From: Conexibacter sp. CPCC 206217
GTDB taxonomy: Bacteria > Actinomycetota > Thermoleophilia > Solirubrobacterales > Solirubrobacteraceae
Reading direction: 5' to 3'
DNA length: 64,000 nt
NCBI RefSeq assembly: GCF_030646165.1
Contig: NZ_JAUTDO010000006.1
Coordinates: 186,001 to 250,000, forward strand
Shown here: piece by piece, positions 1-9,295 of the stretch
Layout: every line of letters begins with the position of its first letter
How positions within the stretch are numbered: the first letter of the stretch is position 1
The notes under the pieces: model-generated
Told to the model about the DNA's origin: nothing
The model's database searches: none
The model's input: only the letters and a program-made list of their open reading frames with translations
Translations under genes and position numbers: made by a program

Positions 1-1
1 G

Positions 2-1216
2 AGAGGCATCTTCGGGCTCGAGCCGACGGCGCCGGGCTGGGCGCGCTTCAAGGTCGCGCCGCAGCCGGGCACGCTCGGGCACGCGAGCCTGACGACGCCG
101 ACGGTGCGCGGTCCGGTCACGGCCTCGTTCGACAGGAGCGCTGCGGACGGGCTCGTGCTGCAGCTGACCTCGCCGGCCAACACGGTCGCCGAGGTGACGC
201 TGCCGCGCGTGGTCGGCGGCAGAGACGAGCTGCTGGTCGACGGCGTCGCGGTCGCGACCGAGGTCGACGGTGACCAGTTGCACGCAGACGTCGGATCCGG
301 CAGCCACACGATCAGCGTGCCGCAGCCGGTCGACACCGCGCCGCACAGCGAATTCACCGTGCCGGCGTTCCCGGACCAGGCGGTCGGCACGACCGGGCCG
401 GTGCAGCGGGTGACGGTGCAGAACAGCGGCGTCTCGCCGCTGACGGTCACGCGCGTGCGGATCAAGGACGCCGACGGTCTCTCGACCGGCGACTTCCTGC
501 TCGCCGACGAGACCTGCGGCGACGGCCCGGTCGCACCGCGCGACACCTGCGACGTGATGATCCGCTTCGCACCGGGTCGCTCCGACGTGACCTCGCACGC
601 GACGCTGACGCTGAGCGACAACACGCCGTCGGGGTCGAGCAGCGTCGTGCTGAGCGCGACCAGCACAGGGCTGCCGCAGGGGCCCAGAGGAGATGCCGGC
701 GAGAGAGGCGAGACCGGCGACAGCGGGGCTGACGGGGCGAGAGGGGACACGGGTCCGACAGGGCCGGCGGGTCCCGCGGGTCCGACCGGCGCGGTCGGCC
801 CTGCGGGTCCGAACGGCGACATCGGTCCGGCAGGTCCGATCGGCCCGGTGGGCGCTGGCGGCTCGAAGGGCGATGCCGGCGCCAAGGGCGACAAGGGCGA
901 TACCGGCGCCAAGGGCGACCGGGGTGCCACGGGTCCCAAGGGCGACAGAGGCGCGCCCGGGCGCGACGCGAAGGTCACGTGCCGGATCATGGCGACGAGA
1001 GGCCGCCAGAAGGTCTCGTGCGCGGTCACGCTCGCGAGATCCGGCGGCAAGTCGGCGAGAAAGGCGCGCGCGACGACCAGCGCACGCCTCGTCCGCAACG
1101 GCCGCACCTACGCCAGCGGCCGCCTCGGCGCCCTGCGCACGACGCACCGCGTCACGCGCGGCGCCCGCTACACGCTGCGCGTCGGCACGCTCACGCTGCC
1201 GGTGCGACTGCGGTAG
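2..1216 (+). CDS. Alpha-L-rhamnosidase (GH78), C-terminal part, with collagen-like tail (5' truncated)
   Basis: Only the last 404 residues are in the window; the frame is open to the left edge. The first ~100 residues resemble the C-terminal beta-sandwich of bacterial GH78 rhamnosidases (GLEPTAPGWARFKVAPQPG near the start, then RGPVTASF). A choice-of-anchor/ASPM-SPD-2-Hydin-like domain follows (~105-225, with FxPGRSD and two Cys), then about 30 collagen-type Gly-X-Y triplets (~228-322) and a basic C-terminal domain (~325-404). No LPXTG or C-terminal membrane anchor is visible. The protein is presumably secreted, releases rhamnose from plant or bacterial glycans, and is held at the surface by its tail. 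The catalytic domain lies outside the window, so the enzyme assignment rests on the C-terminal domain. Collagen-like tails recur in the two RCC1 proteins further along. Confidence 0.75.
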   Translation, partial: RGIFGLEPTAPGWARFKVAPQPGTLGHASLTTPTVRGPVTASFDRSAADGLVLQLTSPANTVAEVTLPRVVGGRDELLVDGVAVATEVDGDQLHADVGSGSHTISVPQPVDTAPHSEFTVPAFPDQAVGTTGPVQRVTVQNSGVSPLTVTRVRIKDADGLSTGDFLLADETCGDGPVAPRDTCDVMIRFAPGRSDVTSHATLTLSDNTPSGSSSVVLSATSTGLPQGPRGDAGERGETGDSGADGARGDTGPTGPAGPAGPTGAVGPAGPNGDIGPAGPIGPVGAGGSKGDAGAKGDKGDTGAKGDRGATGPKGDRGAPGRDAKVTCRIMATRGRQKVSCAVTLARSGGKSARKARATTSARLVRNGRTYASGRLGALRTTHRVTRGARYTLRVGTLTLPVRLR

Positions 1217-1232
1217 CGACGACGACGCGAAC

Positions 1233-1263
1233 GGCCGCCCCTCGGAGGTGTCGAGGGGCGGCC
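1233..1263. terminator. Bidirectional terminator hairpin
   Basis: A perfect 12-bp stem (GGCCGCCCCTCG with its complement) and a 7-nt loop lie between the convergent rhamnosidase and SDR genes. There is no T-run, as is usual for GC-rich actinobacterial terminators. Confidence 0.7.
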
Positions 1264-1270
1264 GCGTCGC

Positions 1271-2233
1271 TCAGCCGAGCAGTCTCAGCGACAGCTCCCA
1301 CAGCCGCTCGGCGTTCGCCGGGTCGAGCGCGTAGCTCGCCACGCCGGGACCGGGAGCGTAGGGCTCGCTCGGTTCGATCGTCGCGGCCTCGTTGCAGTCC
1401 TCGAAGTAGCGCCCGCCGATGCCTTCCAGCTGGGGCGACGTCGCGACGAGGACGCTCGTCGAGGCGCCCTGCTGAAGCGTCTTGAAGGTGTAGGTCCCCG
1501 ACGCGCGCAGGTCGGCGAGGACTCTGGGATCCATGTGCCGCGAGAGGTTGCTGTCGAGGATCGCGCCGGGGTGGACCGCGTTGGCGAAGATCCGCTTGAC
1601 CGCCCAGCGGCGCGTCGCCTCGACGGCGAAGAGGATGTTGGCCGTCTTCGACTGCCCGTACGCGACCATCGTGTCGTAGGGCGTCGTCTCGAAGCCGGGA
1701 TCGTCGAACAGGACCGGCGAGCGCTGGTGGCCGACGGAGCTGAGCGAGACGATGCGGGCGCTCGTGCCGTCCGCGGCCCCGGCCGCGAGCGCGTCGTGCA
1801 GGCCGAGCGCGAGCGCGAAGTGGCCGAGGTGGTTGGTCGCGAACTGCAGCTCCCAGCCCTGCGGCGTTCTCTGCAGGTCCGGCAGCGCCATCACGCCGGC
1901 GTTGTTGACGAGCAGGTGCAGCGGGCCGTCCCACGCCGCGACGAAGTCGGCGACCGAGGCCTGGTCGGCGAGGTCGAGCCGGCCGACGCGGACCGCGTCG
2001 TTGCCGGTCGTGGCGATGATGTCGGCGGCGGTGCGATCGCCGGCGTCGGTGTCGCGCACGGCGAGCGTGACCTCGGCGCCCGCGCCGGCCAGCGCGCGGG
2101 CCGTCTCGATCCCGATCCCGGACGAGCCGCCGGTGACGATCGCGCGCTTGCCGCGCAGGTCGATCCCGGCCGCGACCTCGGCGGCGGTCGATTCGAAGCC
2201 GAACGGGGTGGTGATGCGGCTGCTGTCTGACAT
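1271..2233 (-). CDS. Short-chain dehydrogenase/reductase (SDR) family oxidoreductase
   Basis: A 320-aa NAD(P)-dependent oxidoreductase with a Rossmann fold. Visible motifs are the TGGSSGIG nucleotide-binding loop (~residues 34-41), NNAG (~108), an active-site Ser region (SLSSVG) and the catalytic YGQSK (YxxxK). It resembles the retinol-dehydrogenase-like/WW-domain oxidoreductase-like SDRs common in actinobacteria; the substrate cannot be told. The start MSDSSRIT was chosen because a GGAGG ribosome site sits just before it; upstream in-frame Met codons lack one. It is divergent from the TetR regulator at 2344, and the palindromes between them suggest TetR repression. Confidence 0.85.
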   Translation of the reverse strand: MSDSSRITTPFGFESTAAEVAAGIDLRGKRAIVTGGSSGIGIETARALAGAGAEVTLAVRDTDAGDRTAADIIATTGNDAVRVGRLDLADQASVADFVAAWDGPLHLLVNNAGVMALPDLQRTPQGWELQFATNHLGHFALALGLHDALAAGAADGTSARIVSLSSVGHQRSPVLFDDPGFETTPYDTMVAYGQSKTANILFAVEATRRWAVKRIFANAVHPGAILDSNLSRHMDPRVLADLRASGTYTFKTLQQGASTSVLVATSPQLEGIGGRYFEDCNEAATIEPSEPYAPGPGVASYALDPANAERLWELSLRLLG

Positions 2234-2269
2234 GGGTCCTCCGGGCATCGGGCCTACACTTGAAGAGTC

Positions 2270-2332
2270 AAACGGAATCATCTTCCGGATAGGACTCGAA
2301 TGTACCACCGAAACGGAATCTGATTCCGTTTC
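2270..2332. promoter_or_regulatory. TetR operator region between SDR and tetR
   Basis: A perfect palindrome at 2310-2332 has 10-bp arms (GAAACGGAAT / ATTCCGTTTC) around CTG. A second, imperfect version (AAACGGAATC ... CTTCCGGAT) sits at about 2270-2290. The pair lies between divergent SDR and TetR starts, where an autoregulating TetR repressor would bind. Confidence 0.75.
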
Positions 2333-2343
2333 TTCACGCCACG

Positions 2344-2952
2344 ATGACGAAGCGAGCTGACAGACCGATCCGCGCCGACGCGCGCCGCAACCGCGAGCGG
2401 CTGCTGGCGACCGCGTCGCGCCTGTTCGCCGACGCGGGCACGGACGTCTCGCTGGCCGCGGTCGCGAAGGCCGCGGGGGTCGGGATCGGGACCGTCTACC
2501 GGCACTTCCCGACCCACGACGCGCTCGTCGAGGCGGTCTACCGCAACGAGGCCGAGCAGCTCTGCGCGCGCGGGGAGGAGCTGCTGCGCACGCAGCCGGC
2601 CGACGTCGCGCTGGAGCAATGGCTCGGCGGCTTCGTCGACTACGCGGCGACCAAGCGCGGCATGGCCGACGCGCTCAGATCGTTCGTCGCATCCGGCTCG
2701 GAGATCTTCGCCGAGGCGCGCCGCCAGATCGTCGGCACGCTCACGACGCTGCTGGAGGCCGGCGCCGCCGCCGGCACGATCCGCCCCGACGTCACCGCCG
2801 ACGACGTGATCGGAGCGACCGCCTCGATCTTCTACATGCCCGACCAGCCCGGCCAGGGGCGCCGCGTCCTCGCGCTGGTGATGGACGGCCTGCGCCACGG
2901 CGCGACGGGCGTGGCCGCCGCGCCGGCCACGGCGAGCGCGCCGCCAACCTGA
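2344..2952 (+). CDS. TetR/AcrR family transcriptional regulator
   Basis: A 202-aa repressor. The N-terminal helix-turn-helix (residues ~14-60) contains AVAKAAGVGIGTVYRHFPTH, the standard TetR recognition helix. The C-terminal ligand domain is of the SbtR-like type (Leu/Ala-rich, with the YMPDQPGQGRRVL segment). It starts 12 bp after a perfect 23-bp palindrome and is divergent from the SDR gene, so it most likely represses both itself and that SDR. The last ~15 residues are Ala/Pro-rich and probably disordered. The inducer is unknown. Confidence 0.9.
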   Translation: MTKRADRPIRADARRNRERLLATASRLFADAGTDVSLAAVAKAAGVGIGTVYRHFPTHDALVEAVYRNEAEQLCARGEELLRTQPADVALEQWLGGFVDYAATKRGMADALRSFVASGSEIFAEARRQIVGTLTTLLEAGAAAGTIRPDVTADDVIGATASIFYMPDQPGQGRRVLALVMDGLRHGATGVAAAPATASAPPT

Positions 2953-3043
2953 GCGGCCAGCGGACGCGCGGATACGCCGCCCGCGCAAGCGTGCGTGCGT
3001 GGAGCGGCATGGAGCGGCACGTGATCGGGTAACGTACAACCGA

Positions 3044-3462
<419 letters not shown>

Positions 3463-3463
<1 letters not shown>

Positions 3464-3948
3464 TGAGTGTCACCAGCGTCGACAAGGACCTCGACAACCT
3501 GACCCTCACCCTGGTCGCCGACTTCGACGCTCCGGCCGAGCGCGTCTGGCAGCTGTGGGCCGACCCGCGCAAGCTGGAGCGCTGGTGGGGTCCGCCGACC
3601 CACCCGGCGACCGTCGGTGAGCATGACCTGACCCCCGGCGGCGGCGTCGCCTACTTCATGACCGGTCCCGACGGCGAGAGATTCCACGGCTGGTGGCGGA
3701 TCACCGCCGTCGACCCGCCGCGCTCGCTGGAGTTCACCGACGGCTTCGCAGACGCCGAAGGAACCCCCAACACCGAGATGCCGGTCACCGCCATGCGGAT
3801 GCAGCTGATCGACCACGACGGCGGCACCCGCATGGAGCTGCGCTCGACCTTCGCCTCCCGCGAGCAGATGGAGCAGCTCGTGAACATGGGCATGGACGAG
3901 GGCATGCGCCAGTCGATCGGCCAGATGGAGGCGTTGCTGGCGGGGTGA
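3463..3948 (+). CDS. SRPBCC (AHSA1-like, START superfamily) protein
   Basis: A 161-aa protein of the helix-grip fold. Landmarks are ADFDAPAERVWQLWADPRKLERWWGPP near the N-terminus (written here as the family's DAPxxxVWxxWxDPxxLxxWWGPP), FHGWWRITAVDPPRSLEFTDGFAD in the middle and MRQSIGQMEALL at the end. This family, often annotated as Hsp90 ATPase activator homologue-like, binds hydrophobic ligands; in actinobacteria it is commonly translationally coupled to an ArsR repressor as here. The ligand and physiological role are not known. It is co-transcribed with arsR and expected to be controlled by the operator at 3035. Confidence 0.88.
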
Positions 3949-3988
3949 TGGTCATGGTGGCGGATGATGGCGGGCGCACCGCGTGTGC

Positions 3989-4022
3989 GGACCGAATCTG
4001 ATTTGTCTGATATGTTCGGTCC
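3989..4022. promoter_or_regulatory. Inverted repeat upstream of antitoxin gene
   Basis: GGACCGAA (3989-3996) and TTCGGTCC (4015-4022) form perfect 8-bp arms around an AT-rich 18-nt core that contains the direct repeat TCTGAT. It ends 1 nt before the antitoxin ATG. A toxin-antitoxin complex binding here for autorepression is the natural reading. Confidence 0.55.
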
Positions 4023-4023
4023 G

Positions 4024-4284
4024 ATGGTGCGATTGACCGCCACAGACGTCTCACGCAGCTTCTCGGCGGTGATGAACCGCGTCGATGCCGGTGAGGAGAT
4101 CGAGATCGTCCGCAACGGCGTTCCCGTCGCGGAGCTGCGTCCCGCGCCGCGTCGTCAGACGCTGTCGGCCGAGCGCTGGCGCGAGCTGATGGCGAGCGCG
4201 CCGGCGGTCGACGACGACTTCGCCGGCGACGTCGCGCGCGCCCGTGAGGCTGTCGGCCCGCCGGACGCCGCATGGCCGTCCTGA
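4024..4284 (+). CDS. Type II toxin-antitoxin system antitoxin (Phd/YefM-like)
   Basis: An 86-aa protein beginning MVRLTATDVSRSFSAVMNRV, the Phd/YefM DNA-binding start in which the protein aligns as VSRxFSxVxxRV...GEEIEIVRNGVPVAEL. The C-terminal third (RWRELMASAPAVDDDFAGDVARAR) would wrap the toxin. Start 4024 was chosen over 3964 because the family begins right there and the inverted repeat precedes it. It overlaps the toxin gene by 13 nt, the usual coupling for such modules. Confidence 0.88.
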   Translation: MVRLTATDVSRSFSAVMNRVDAGEEIEIVRNGVPVAELRPAPRRQTLSAERWRELMASAPAVDDDFAGDVARAREAVGPPDAAWPS

Positions 4285-4667
4285 TCGACACCTCGGTGCT
4301 GATCGACGTCGAGCGTGGACGCACCGCGCTCGACGCCGCCATCGGCGAGGAGGAGCGCGCCGTCAGCGTGATCACTGCGAGCGAGTTGCTGCACGGCGTC
4401 CACCGCGCCGTCAACGATCGCGCCCGCGCGCGCCGCCAGGCGTTCGTCGAGCACATTCTCGCCGCGCTCGACCCAATCCCGATCACGACCCGCGTTGCTC
4501 GCGCGCACGCCGCGGCATGGGCGCAGCTCGACGCCGCGGGCACGCCGATCGGCGCGCACGACCTCTGGATCGCCGCCACGGCGCTGGCCCACGGCTACAC
4601 CGTCGCGACCACGAACACCCGCGACTTCGCCCGCGTTCCCGGGCTCGAACTCGCGGCGGTCGGCTGA
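4272..4667 (+). CDS. vapC: PIN-domain ribonuclease toxin (VapC family)
   Basis: A 131-aa PIN-domain protein, the usual VapC size. The metal-binding acidic residues are visible: Asp6 (LIDTSVLID), the Glu of ITASELLHG (~38), the Asp of GAHDLWIAA (~97) and the Asp of TNTRDFARV (~115). VapC proteins cleave tRNA or rRNA when freed from their antitoxin. The neighbouring antitoxin is Phd-like and overlaps it by 13 nt. All four acidic positions are present, so the toxin looks active. Confidence 0.9.
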   Translation: MAVLIDTSVLIDVERGRTALDAAIGEEERAVSVITASELLHGVHRAVNDRARARRQAFVEHILAALDPIPITTRVARAHAAAWAQLDAAGTPIGAHDLWIAATALAHGYTVATTNTRDFARVPGLELAAVG

Positions 4668-4768
4668 GCGGCATCGCGACGTCTGCGCCGACCGCATCGA
4701 ATGCGACGCTGCGCCGAACGACCGACCGCCCGTCCGCCCGTCCGTCCGTCCGGAAGGAGCCTGAACGT

Positions 4769-5350
4769 ATGGATCGACACGCCGAACTGCCCGCCGTCGC
4801 GGCCTGGACGCAGCGGGACGCGCGCGACGGTTTCGAGGTCGTCTTCATGCGCGCGGACGCGACGGGGCTGCGGTTGGAAGGGCATGTCAGCGCCGTCGAG
4901 GAGGGACTCCCGCACGCGGTCCGCTACGTGATCGCGACCGACGCGCGGGTGCGGACGCGCAACGCGCGGATATGGGGCCGCCTGCCGGAGCGTACGTACG
5001 AGCTGTCGGTCGAGGGCGACGGAGAGGGCACGTGGACGGTCGACGGGGTCGCCGCGCCACACCTCGACGGCGTGCTCGACGTCGACCTGGAAGCGTCGGC
5101 CTGCACCAACGCGCTGCCGGTGCGGCGGCTCGCGCTCTCCGTCGGCGAGGACGCGCCGGCGCCGGCCGCGTACGTGCGTCTCGACGGCGCGGTCGAGCGG
5201 CTGGAGCAGGGCTACGTGCGTCTCCCTCACGACGGCGCGGGTGAGCGCTACGACTACACGTCGCCCCGGTTCGACTTCCGGGGCCTGCTCGCGTACGACG
5301 CGGCGGGGTTGATCCTCGACTACCCGGGAATCGCGGTACGGGCGTACTGA
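4769..5350 (+). CDS. Putative glycolipid-binding family protein
   Basis: A 193-aa soluble protein with no signal peptide. The opening (VAAWTQRD...GFEVVFMRADATGLRLEGHVSAVEEG) and the segment YVIATDARVRTRNARIWG match the layout of the putative glycolipid-binding family (PF06475), whose biochemical role is uncertain. The C-terminus reads YTSPRFDFRGLLAYDAAGLILDYPGIAVRAY. The ATG at 4769 follows a GGAAGGAG site; the upstream region carries a short CGTC/CCGTC tandem repeat (about 4729-4752). The 3' end overlaps the convergent LLM oxidoreductase gene by 31 nt. Confidence 0.75.
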   Translation: MDRHAELPAVAAWTQRDARDGFEVVFMRADATGLRLEGHVSAVEEGLPHAVRYVIATDARVRTRNARIWGRLPERTYELSVEGDGEGTWTVDGVAAPHLDGVLDVDLEASACTNALPVRRLALSVGEDAPAPAAYVRLDGAVERLEQGYVRLPHDGAGERYDYTSPRFDFRGLLAYDAAGLILDYPGIAVRAY

Positions 5351-6369
5351 TCTTCGCCCAACACCGCGATCAACCCCCGCAGGTTCGCCTCCACCCGCTC
5401 CGCCGGCACCCCGTTCGTCGGGCCCGAGACGATCAGGTGGTCGAGTGCGGCGCTGCGGGCCCAGAGGCGCGCGGCGACGTCCTCCGGCGTGCCGGCGATC
5501 GCGAGCGTGTCGATCATCCGGTCTGACACCGCGGCGCGCATCGCGTCGAGGTCGCCCGCGCGAAACGCGGTGCGGATCGCGGTCGTCTCCGCTCCGAAGC
5601 CGTGGTGGTCGAAGGCGCTGTCGTACGACTTGACGGTGCCGTAGAAGGCGAGCTGGCTGGCGGCGTCGAGGCGCGCGGTGCGCTCGTCGTCGTTGGCCGA
5701 GCAGAGCACCATCGCGGCAAGCTCGAAACGCTCCTCGGCGAGCGCGCGCCCGGTCGCCGCGGCGCCGCGCTGCAGCGCCGGTCGCACGACCGCGTCGAGG
5801 TAGTCGGCCGACATGATCGGGTGGCCGATGAAGCCGTCGGCGACGCGGCCGGCCGACTCGATCATGCGCGGGCTGACGCCGCCGGTGACGATCGGGACCT
5901 GCTCGCGCAGCGGCGGCGCGCCGTCGGCGATCGGGTGCACCTTCACCGAGTAGAAGCGGCCGGAGTGGATCACCGGCTCCAGGTGCAGCCGGAACAGCCG
6001 CCGCAGCAGCGGGATCAGCTCCTCCATCCGCAGTGCCGGCGCCGCCGGGTCGAGCCCGTGCCAGTCGGAGATCATCCGCCGCGTCCCGTTGCCGAGTCCG
6101 AGCACGAAGCGCCCGCCGGAAAGCTGGTCGAGGTCGCGCGCCTCCGCCGCCAGCATCAGCGGCGAGCGCCCGACGCCGTACATCACCGATGAGCCGATCC
6201 GCACCCGCGAGGTGACATGCGCCGCGACCGCCAGCGGCACCGTCGCGGTGCGGTTGAACAGCTCGCTCGTCCAGACGTCGATCCCCGCCTGGTCGGCCGC
6301 CGCGGCGAGCGCGACCGTCTGCCGCAGCTCGGGGGCGAAGACGGAGATGCCCAGCGGTGCACGGTCCAT
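5320..6369 (-). CDS. LLM class (luciferase-like) flavin-dependent oxidoreductase
   Basis: A 349-aa (beta/alpha)8 enzyme of the bacterial luciferase/F420 superfamily. Visible features are an early ADQAGIDVWTSELF strand, GSSVMYGVGRSPLMLAAEARDLDQLSGGRF, the LGLGNGT loop (coenzyme-binding region) and VPIVTGGVSPRMIESAGRVADGFIGHP in the C-terminal half. Actinobacterial members often use F420 rather than FMN; the sequence alone does not settle this, and no substrate can be named. The start at MDRAPLG was preferred; one upstream alternative adds four residues. It stands alone and converges with the glycolipid-binding gene. Confidence 0.85.
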   Translation of the reverse strand: MDRAPLGISVFAPELRQTVALAAAADQAGIDVWTSELFNRTATVPLAVAAHVTSRVRIGSSVMYGVGRSPLMLAAEARDLDQLSGGRFVLGLGNGTRRMISDWHGLDPAAPALRMEELIPLLRRLFRLHLEPVIHSGRFYSVKVHPIADGAPPLREQVPIVTGGVSPRMIESAGRVADGFIGHPIMSADYLDAVVRPALQRGAAATGRALAEERFELAAMVLCSANDDERTARLDAASQLAFYGTVKSYDSAFDHHGFGAETTAIRTAFRAGDLDAMRAAVSDRMIDTLAIAGTPEDVAARLWARSAALDHLIVSGPTNGVPAERVEANLRGLIAVLGEDQYARTAIPG

Positions 6370-6521
6370 TCCCGCACCCAATCACCCTGCCCGCGCCGCG
6401 TCGCCTGCCGCAAGCGCCAGTTCCACGCCAGTCGGCCGCGCTGACGCAGGTCGTTCAGGTCCGTCGCGCGCGTGCCGATCAGATCTGAGTGTCTGTCTCT
6501 TGCGCCAAGGAGTCCCGTTCG

Positions 6522-9045
6522 ATGCGTCCGTCATCCGTCGTCACCGCCGCCCTCGCGCTCGTCGCGCTTGCGGCGCCCGCCGCCGCGGGGGCTGCGACGC
6601 CCCCCGCCGCTTTCGCAGACCGCCGCGGTCGGTTCGGCGCCGCCGCGGCTGCCTGACGCGCGCAACGTCGGCGACGCGCCGGGTGGGGAGACGATCGAGC
6701 CGGACGTGCTGCTGGTGCCGCGCGATCCGCAGGCGCTCGACGCGTTCGTCACGGCCGTCTCGACGCCCGGGTCGCCGTTCTACGGCGACTACCTCGCCAC
6801 GGGCGAGTTCCGCGGGCGCTTCGGGCCGACGCAGGCGACGATCGACGCGGTCCGCGCGGCGCTGCGCAGCGCCGGGCTGACGCCGGGCACGCCGTCGCGC
6901 AGCGGGCTCTTCATCCCGGTCACGACGACCGTCGCGGAGGCCGAGGCCGCGCTGCACACGCAGATCGCCAGCTACCGGCTGCCGTCGGGGGAGACCGGGC
7001 TCGCCGCCACGAGCGCGCCGCGCCTCGCGAGAGCGATCGCGCCAGACGTGCAGGCGATCGTCGGGCTCGACACGCGCACGCGGCCGCGGCCGCAGGTCGT
7101 GAAGGCCGGGGTCCGCAGTGGTGCCATCGAGACCTCCGGCAGCTCCGCAGCCGCTCTCCCGTCCGGCTGGTCGGGGCCCGAGGCGTGCAGCGGGATCGCC
7201 GACTTCGCGCAGAGAGAGGGCGTCTACACCTTCGGGCAGATCGCCGACGCGTACGACTTCGGCAGCTTCTACGGCGCCGGCAACGCCGGCGCGGGCGCGA
7301 CCGTGGCGCTGGTCGAGTTCGAGCCGTATCTGCCGGGCGACATCGCGAACTTCCAGGAGTGCTACAGAACCGACACGAGCATCACGAACGTGACGATCGG
7401 CAGAGGCCCGGGGACCGGGCCCGGCGAGGGCGAGGCGGCGCTCGACATCCAGGTGCTGATCGGGCTCGCGCCGGAGGCTGACATCGTCGTCTACTCGGCC
7501 GACAACGGCACCTCCAACGCCGACATGTACTCGACGATCGCCGACGCCAACGTCGCGCAGGTCGTCAGCACCAGCTGGGGCAACTGCGAGGACGAGCTGG
7601 ACCAGTCGGACGTGCTCGCGGAGGCCGCGATCTTCCAGCAGATGGCCTCGCAGGGGCAGACGGTCCTCGCGGCCGCCGGCGACGACGGCTCGACCGACTG
7701 CTGGTCGAGAGACACCCCGACGCTGACGGAGCTCAACGTCGACGATCCGGGCAGCCAGCCGAACGTCACGAGCGTCGGCGGCACGACGCTCGTGCAGCCG
7801 ACCGACCCGCCGGTGGAGCACGTCTGGAACGACGGCGTCGCCAGCCTCAACGGCGCGGGCGGCGGCGGCCAGTCGGAGAACTGGCCGATGCCGGCCTATC
7901 AGTCCGGGCCCGGCGTGATCGGACCGTTCACGAACGGCACCGCCTGCGACTTCGTCTACGTCAACTGCCGCCAGGTGCCTGACCTCTCCGCGCTGGGCGA
8001 TCCCGACACCGGCTACGTGATCGCCTACAACGGCGGCGTCATGACGGTCGGCGGGACCTCCGCCGCGACCCCGCTGTGGGCCTCGATGACGGCGCTCACG
8101 ACGCAGTCGCCGCAGTGCCAGGCGCGCGGCGGCCGCGTCGGGCTGCTGAACCCGGCGCTGTACCAGCTCGCCGGCAGCACGGCCTCGCCGTTCAACGACG
8201 TCACGGTCGGCGACAACGACTACCTCGGGACCAACAACGGCCTGTTCCCGGCCGCGCCCGGCTACGACATGGCGAGCGGCCTCGGCACGCCGATCGGCCG
8301 GCTCGTGCAGAGCGGGCTGTGCGGCGGGATCGCAGCGCCGTCGGTCACCAGCGCCGCGACCGCCGCGTTCACCGTCGGCCAGGCGGGAAGCTTCACCGTG
8401 ACGACGACCGGCGCGCCCGCGCCGAGACTCACCGTCGCCGGCACGCTGCCGGCGGGCGTCACCTTCACCGACGCCGGCAACGGCAGCGCGACGATCGCCG
8501 GCACGCCCGCCGCGGGCTCCGCCGGCACGTACGCGTTGACGGTCGGCGCCGCCAACGGGATCGCGCCCGCCGGGACGCAGAGCTTCACACTGACAGTCGC
8601 GCCCGCGCCGCAGGCGATCCTCCCGCCGCCGGCGCCGCCCGCGCGCGCGGGCCTGCCGCAGGCGACCGCGAGCACGCGCGTGCGGCTCGGGACGCTGCCG
8701 CAGCGCGTCTTCACGGTTGCGTCCAGCGGGCGCACGAGACTGCTGCTGAGCTGCCCGAAGGTCGCCGGCGGCTGCACTGCCGGCGTGACGCTCAGCGCCA
8801 GAGTCGGCCGCAGAGGCGGGAAGAGATCGCGCACGCTCGTGCTCGCGAAGACCCGCCCGCAGCCGCTGTCCGCCGGCCGCACGCGCACCGTGGTCGTGAA
8901 CGTGAGCAGAGCGGGTCGCCGCGCGATCCTCGCCGCGAGAGCACGTCGCCTGCGCACGACGCTGACGCTCAGCGCGCGCTTTGCGAACGGCACGACGACG
9001 ACCACCACGACGAGCGTCGTGCTGCGGATGGGGGCCGTTAGGTAG
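6522..9045 (+). CDS. S53 (sedolisin/kumamolisin) serine-carboxyl peptidase, signal peptide frameshifted at a C6 tract
   Basis: The ATG at 6522 follows AAGGAG and opens a textbook signal peptide (MRPSSVVTAALALVALAAPAA), but that frame ends after ~45 residues. Removing one C from the run at 6600-6605 joins it to the mature protein, giving ~840 aa. Domains: pro-kumamolisin activation domain (~60-190); S53 peptidase (~215-600) with Glu/Asp in GEGEAALDIQ, oxyanion Asp in AAGDDGSTD and catalytic Ser in GGTSAATP; the calcium-site end GYDMASGLGTP; an Ig-like He_PIG-type domain (~605-695); and an Arg-rich beta C-terminal domain. S53 enzymes are secreted acid endopeptidases. Downstream of the tract the frame is intact, so this is a sequencing error, a switchable tract or a very recent inactivation. 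Confidence 0.85.
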
Positions 9046-9115
9046 CGGTGGGGAGACAGATGCAGTCGCGCTACTGATGTCGCGGCGGCGCCTGCGCAGA
9101 AGACTGCGGTCATGA

Positions 9116-9144
9116 CGCGGTGCGAGCGACCGGCTCGCACCGCG
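9116..9144 (+). terminator. Terminator hairpin after the S53 gene
   Basis: A perfect 12-bp stem (CGCGGTGCGAGC with its complement) and a 5-nt loop, 70 nt past the stop codon. The rest of 9046-9295 shows no gene. Confidence 0.65.
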
Positions 9145-9295
9145 GGAGCCCATCGATCCTCTGTTCAGGAGCCACCGCAATGACCCTGCTGCCCGCCGCC
9201 TCGCCACACCCGCGCGAATCTCGACGGCTGCATGAGCCGCCGCGCAGCGACACCGCCTGCTCAAGCAGGGTCGGAGGGCGGCCGATAGCCGGAGC

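Noticed and set aside
729..970. Tandem DNA repeat array in the rhamnosidase gene, considered as a CRISPR or satellite.
   Set aside because: The periodicity is 9 nt and encodes Gly-X-Y triplets; there are no spacers.
1535..2230. Long plus-strand reading frames opposite the SDR gene, and many similar long frames opposite other genes.
   Set aside because: They are GC-rich shadows: Arg/Ala/Gly-rich translations with no motifs, lying wholly within well-supported genes.
4244..4768. Longer N-terminal version of the glycolipid-binding protein starting at 4244.
   Set aside because: The extension overlaps the toxin gene in another frame, is Arg-rich shadow sequence and lacks family similarity; GGAAGGAG precedes the ATG at 4769.
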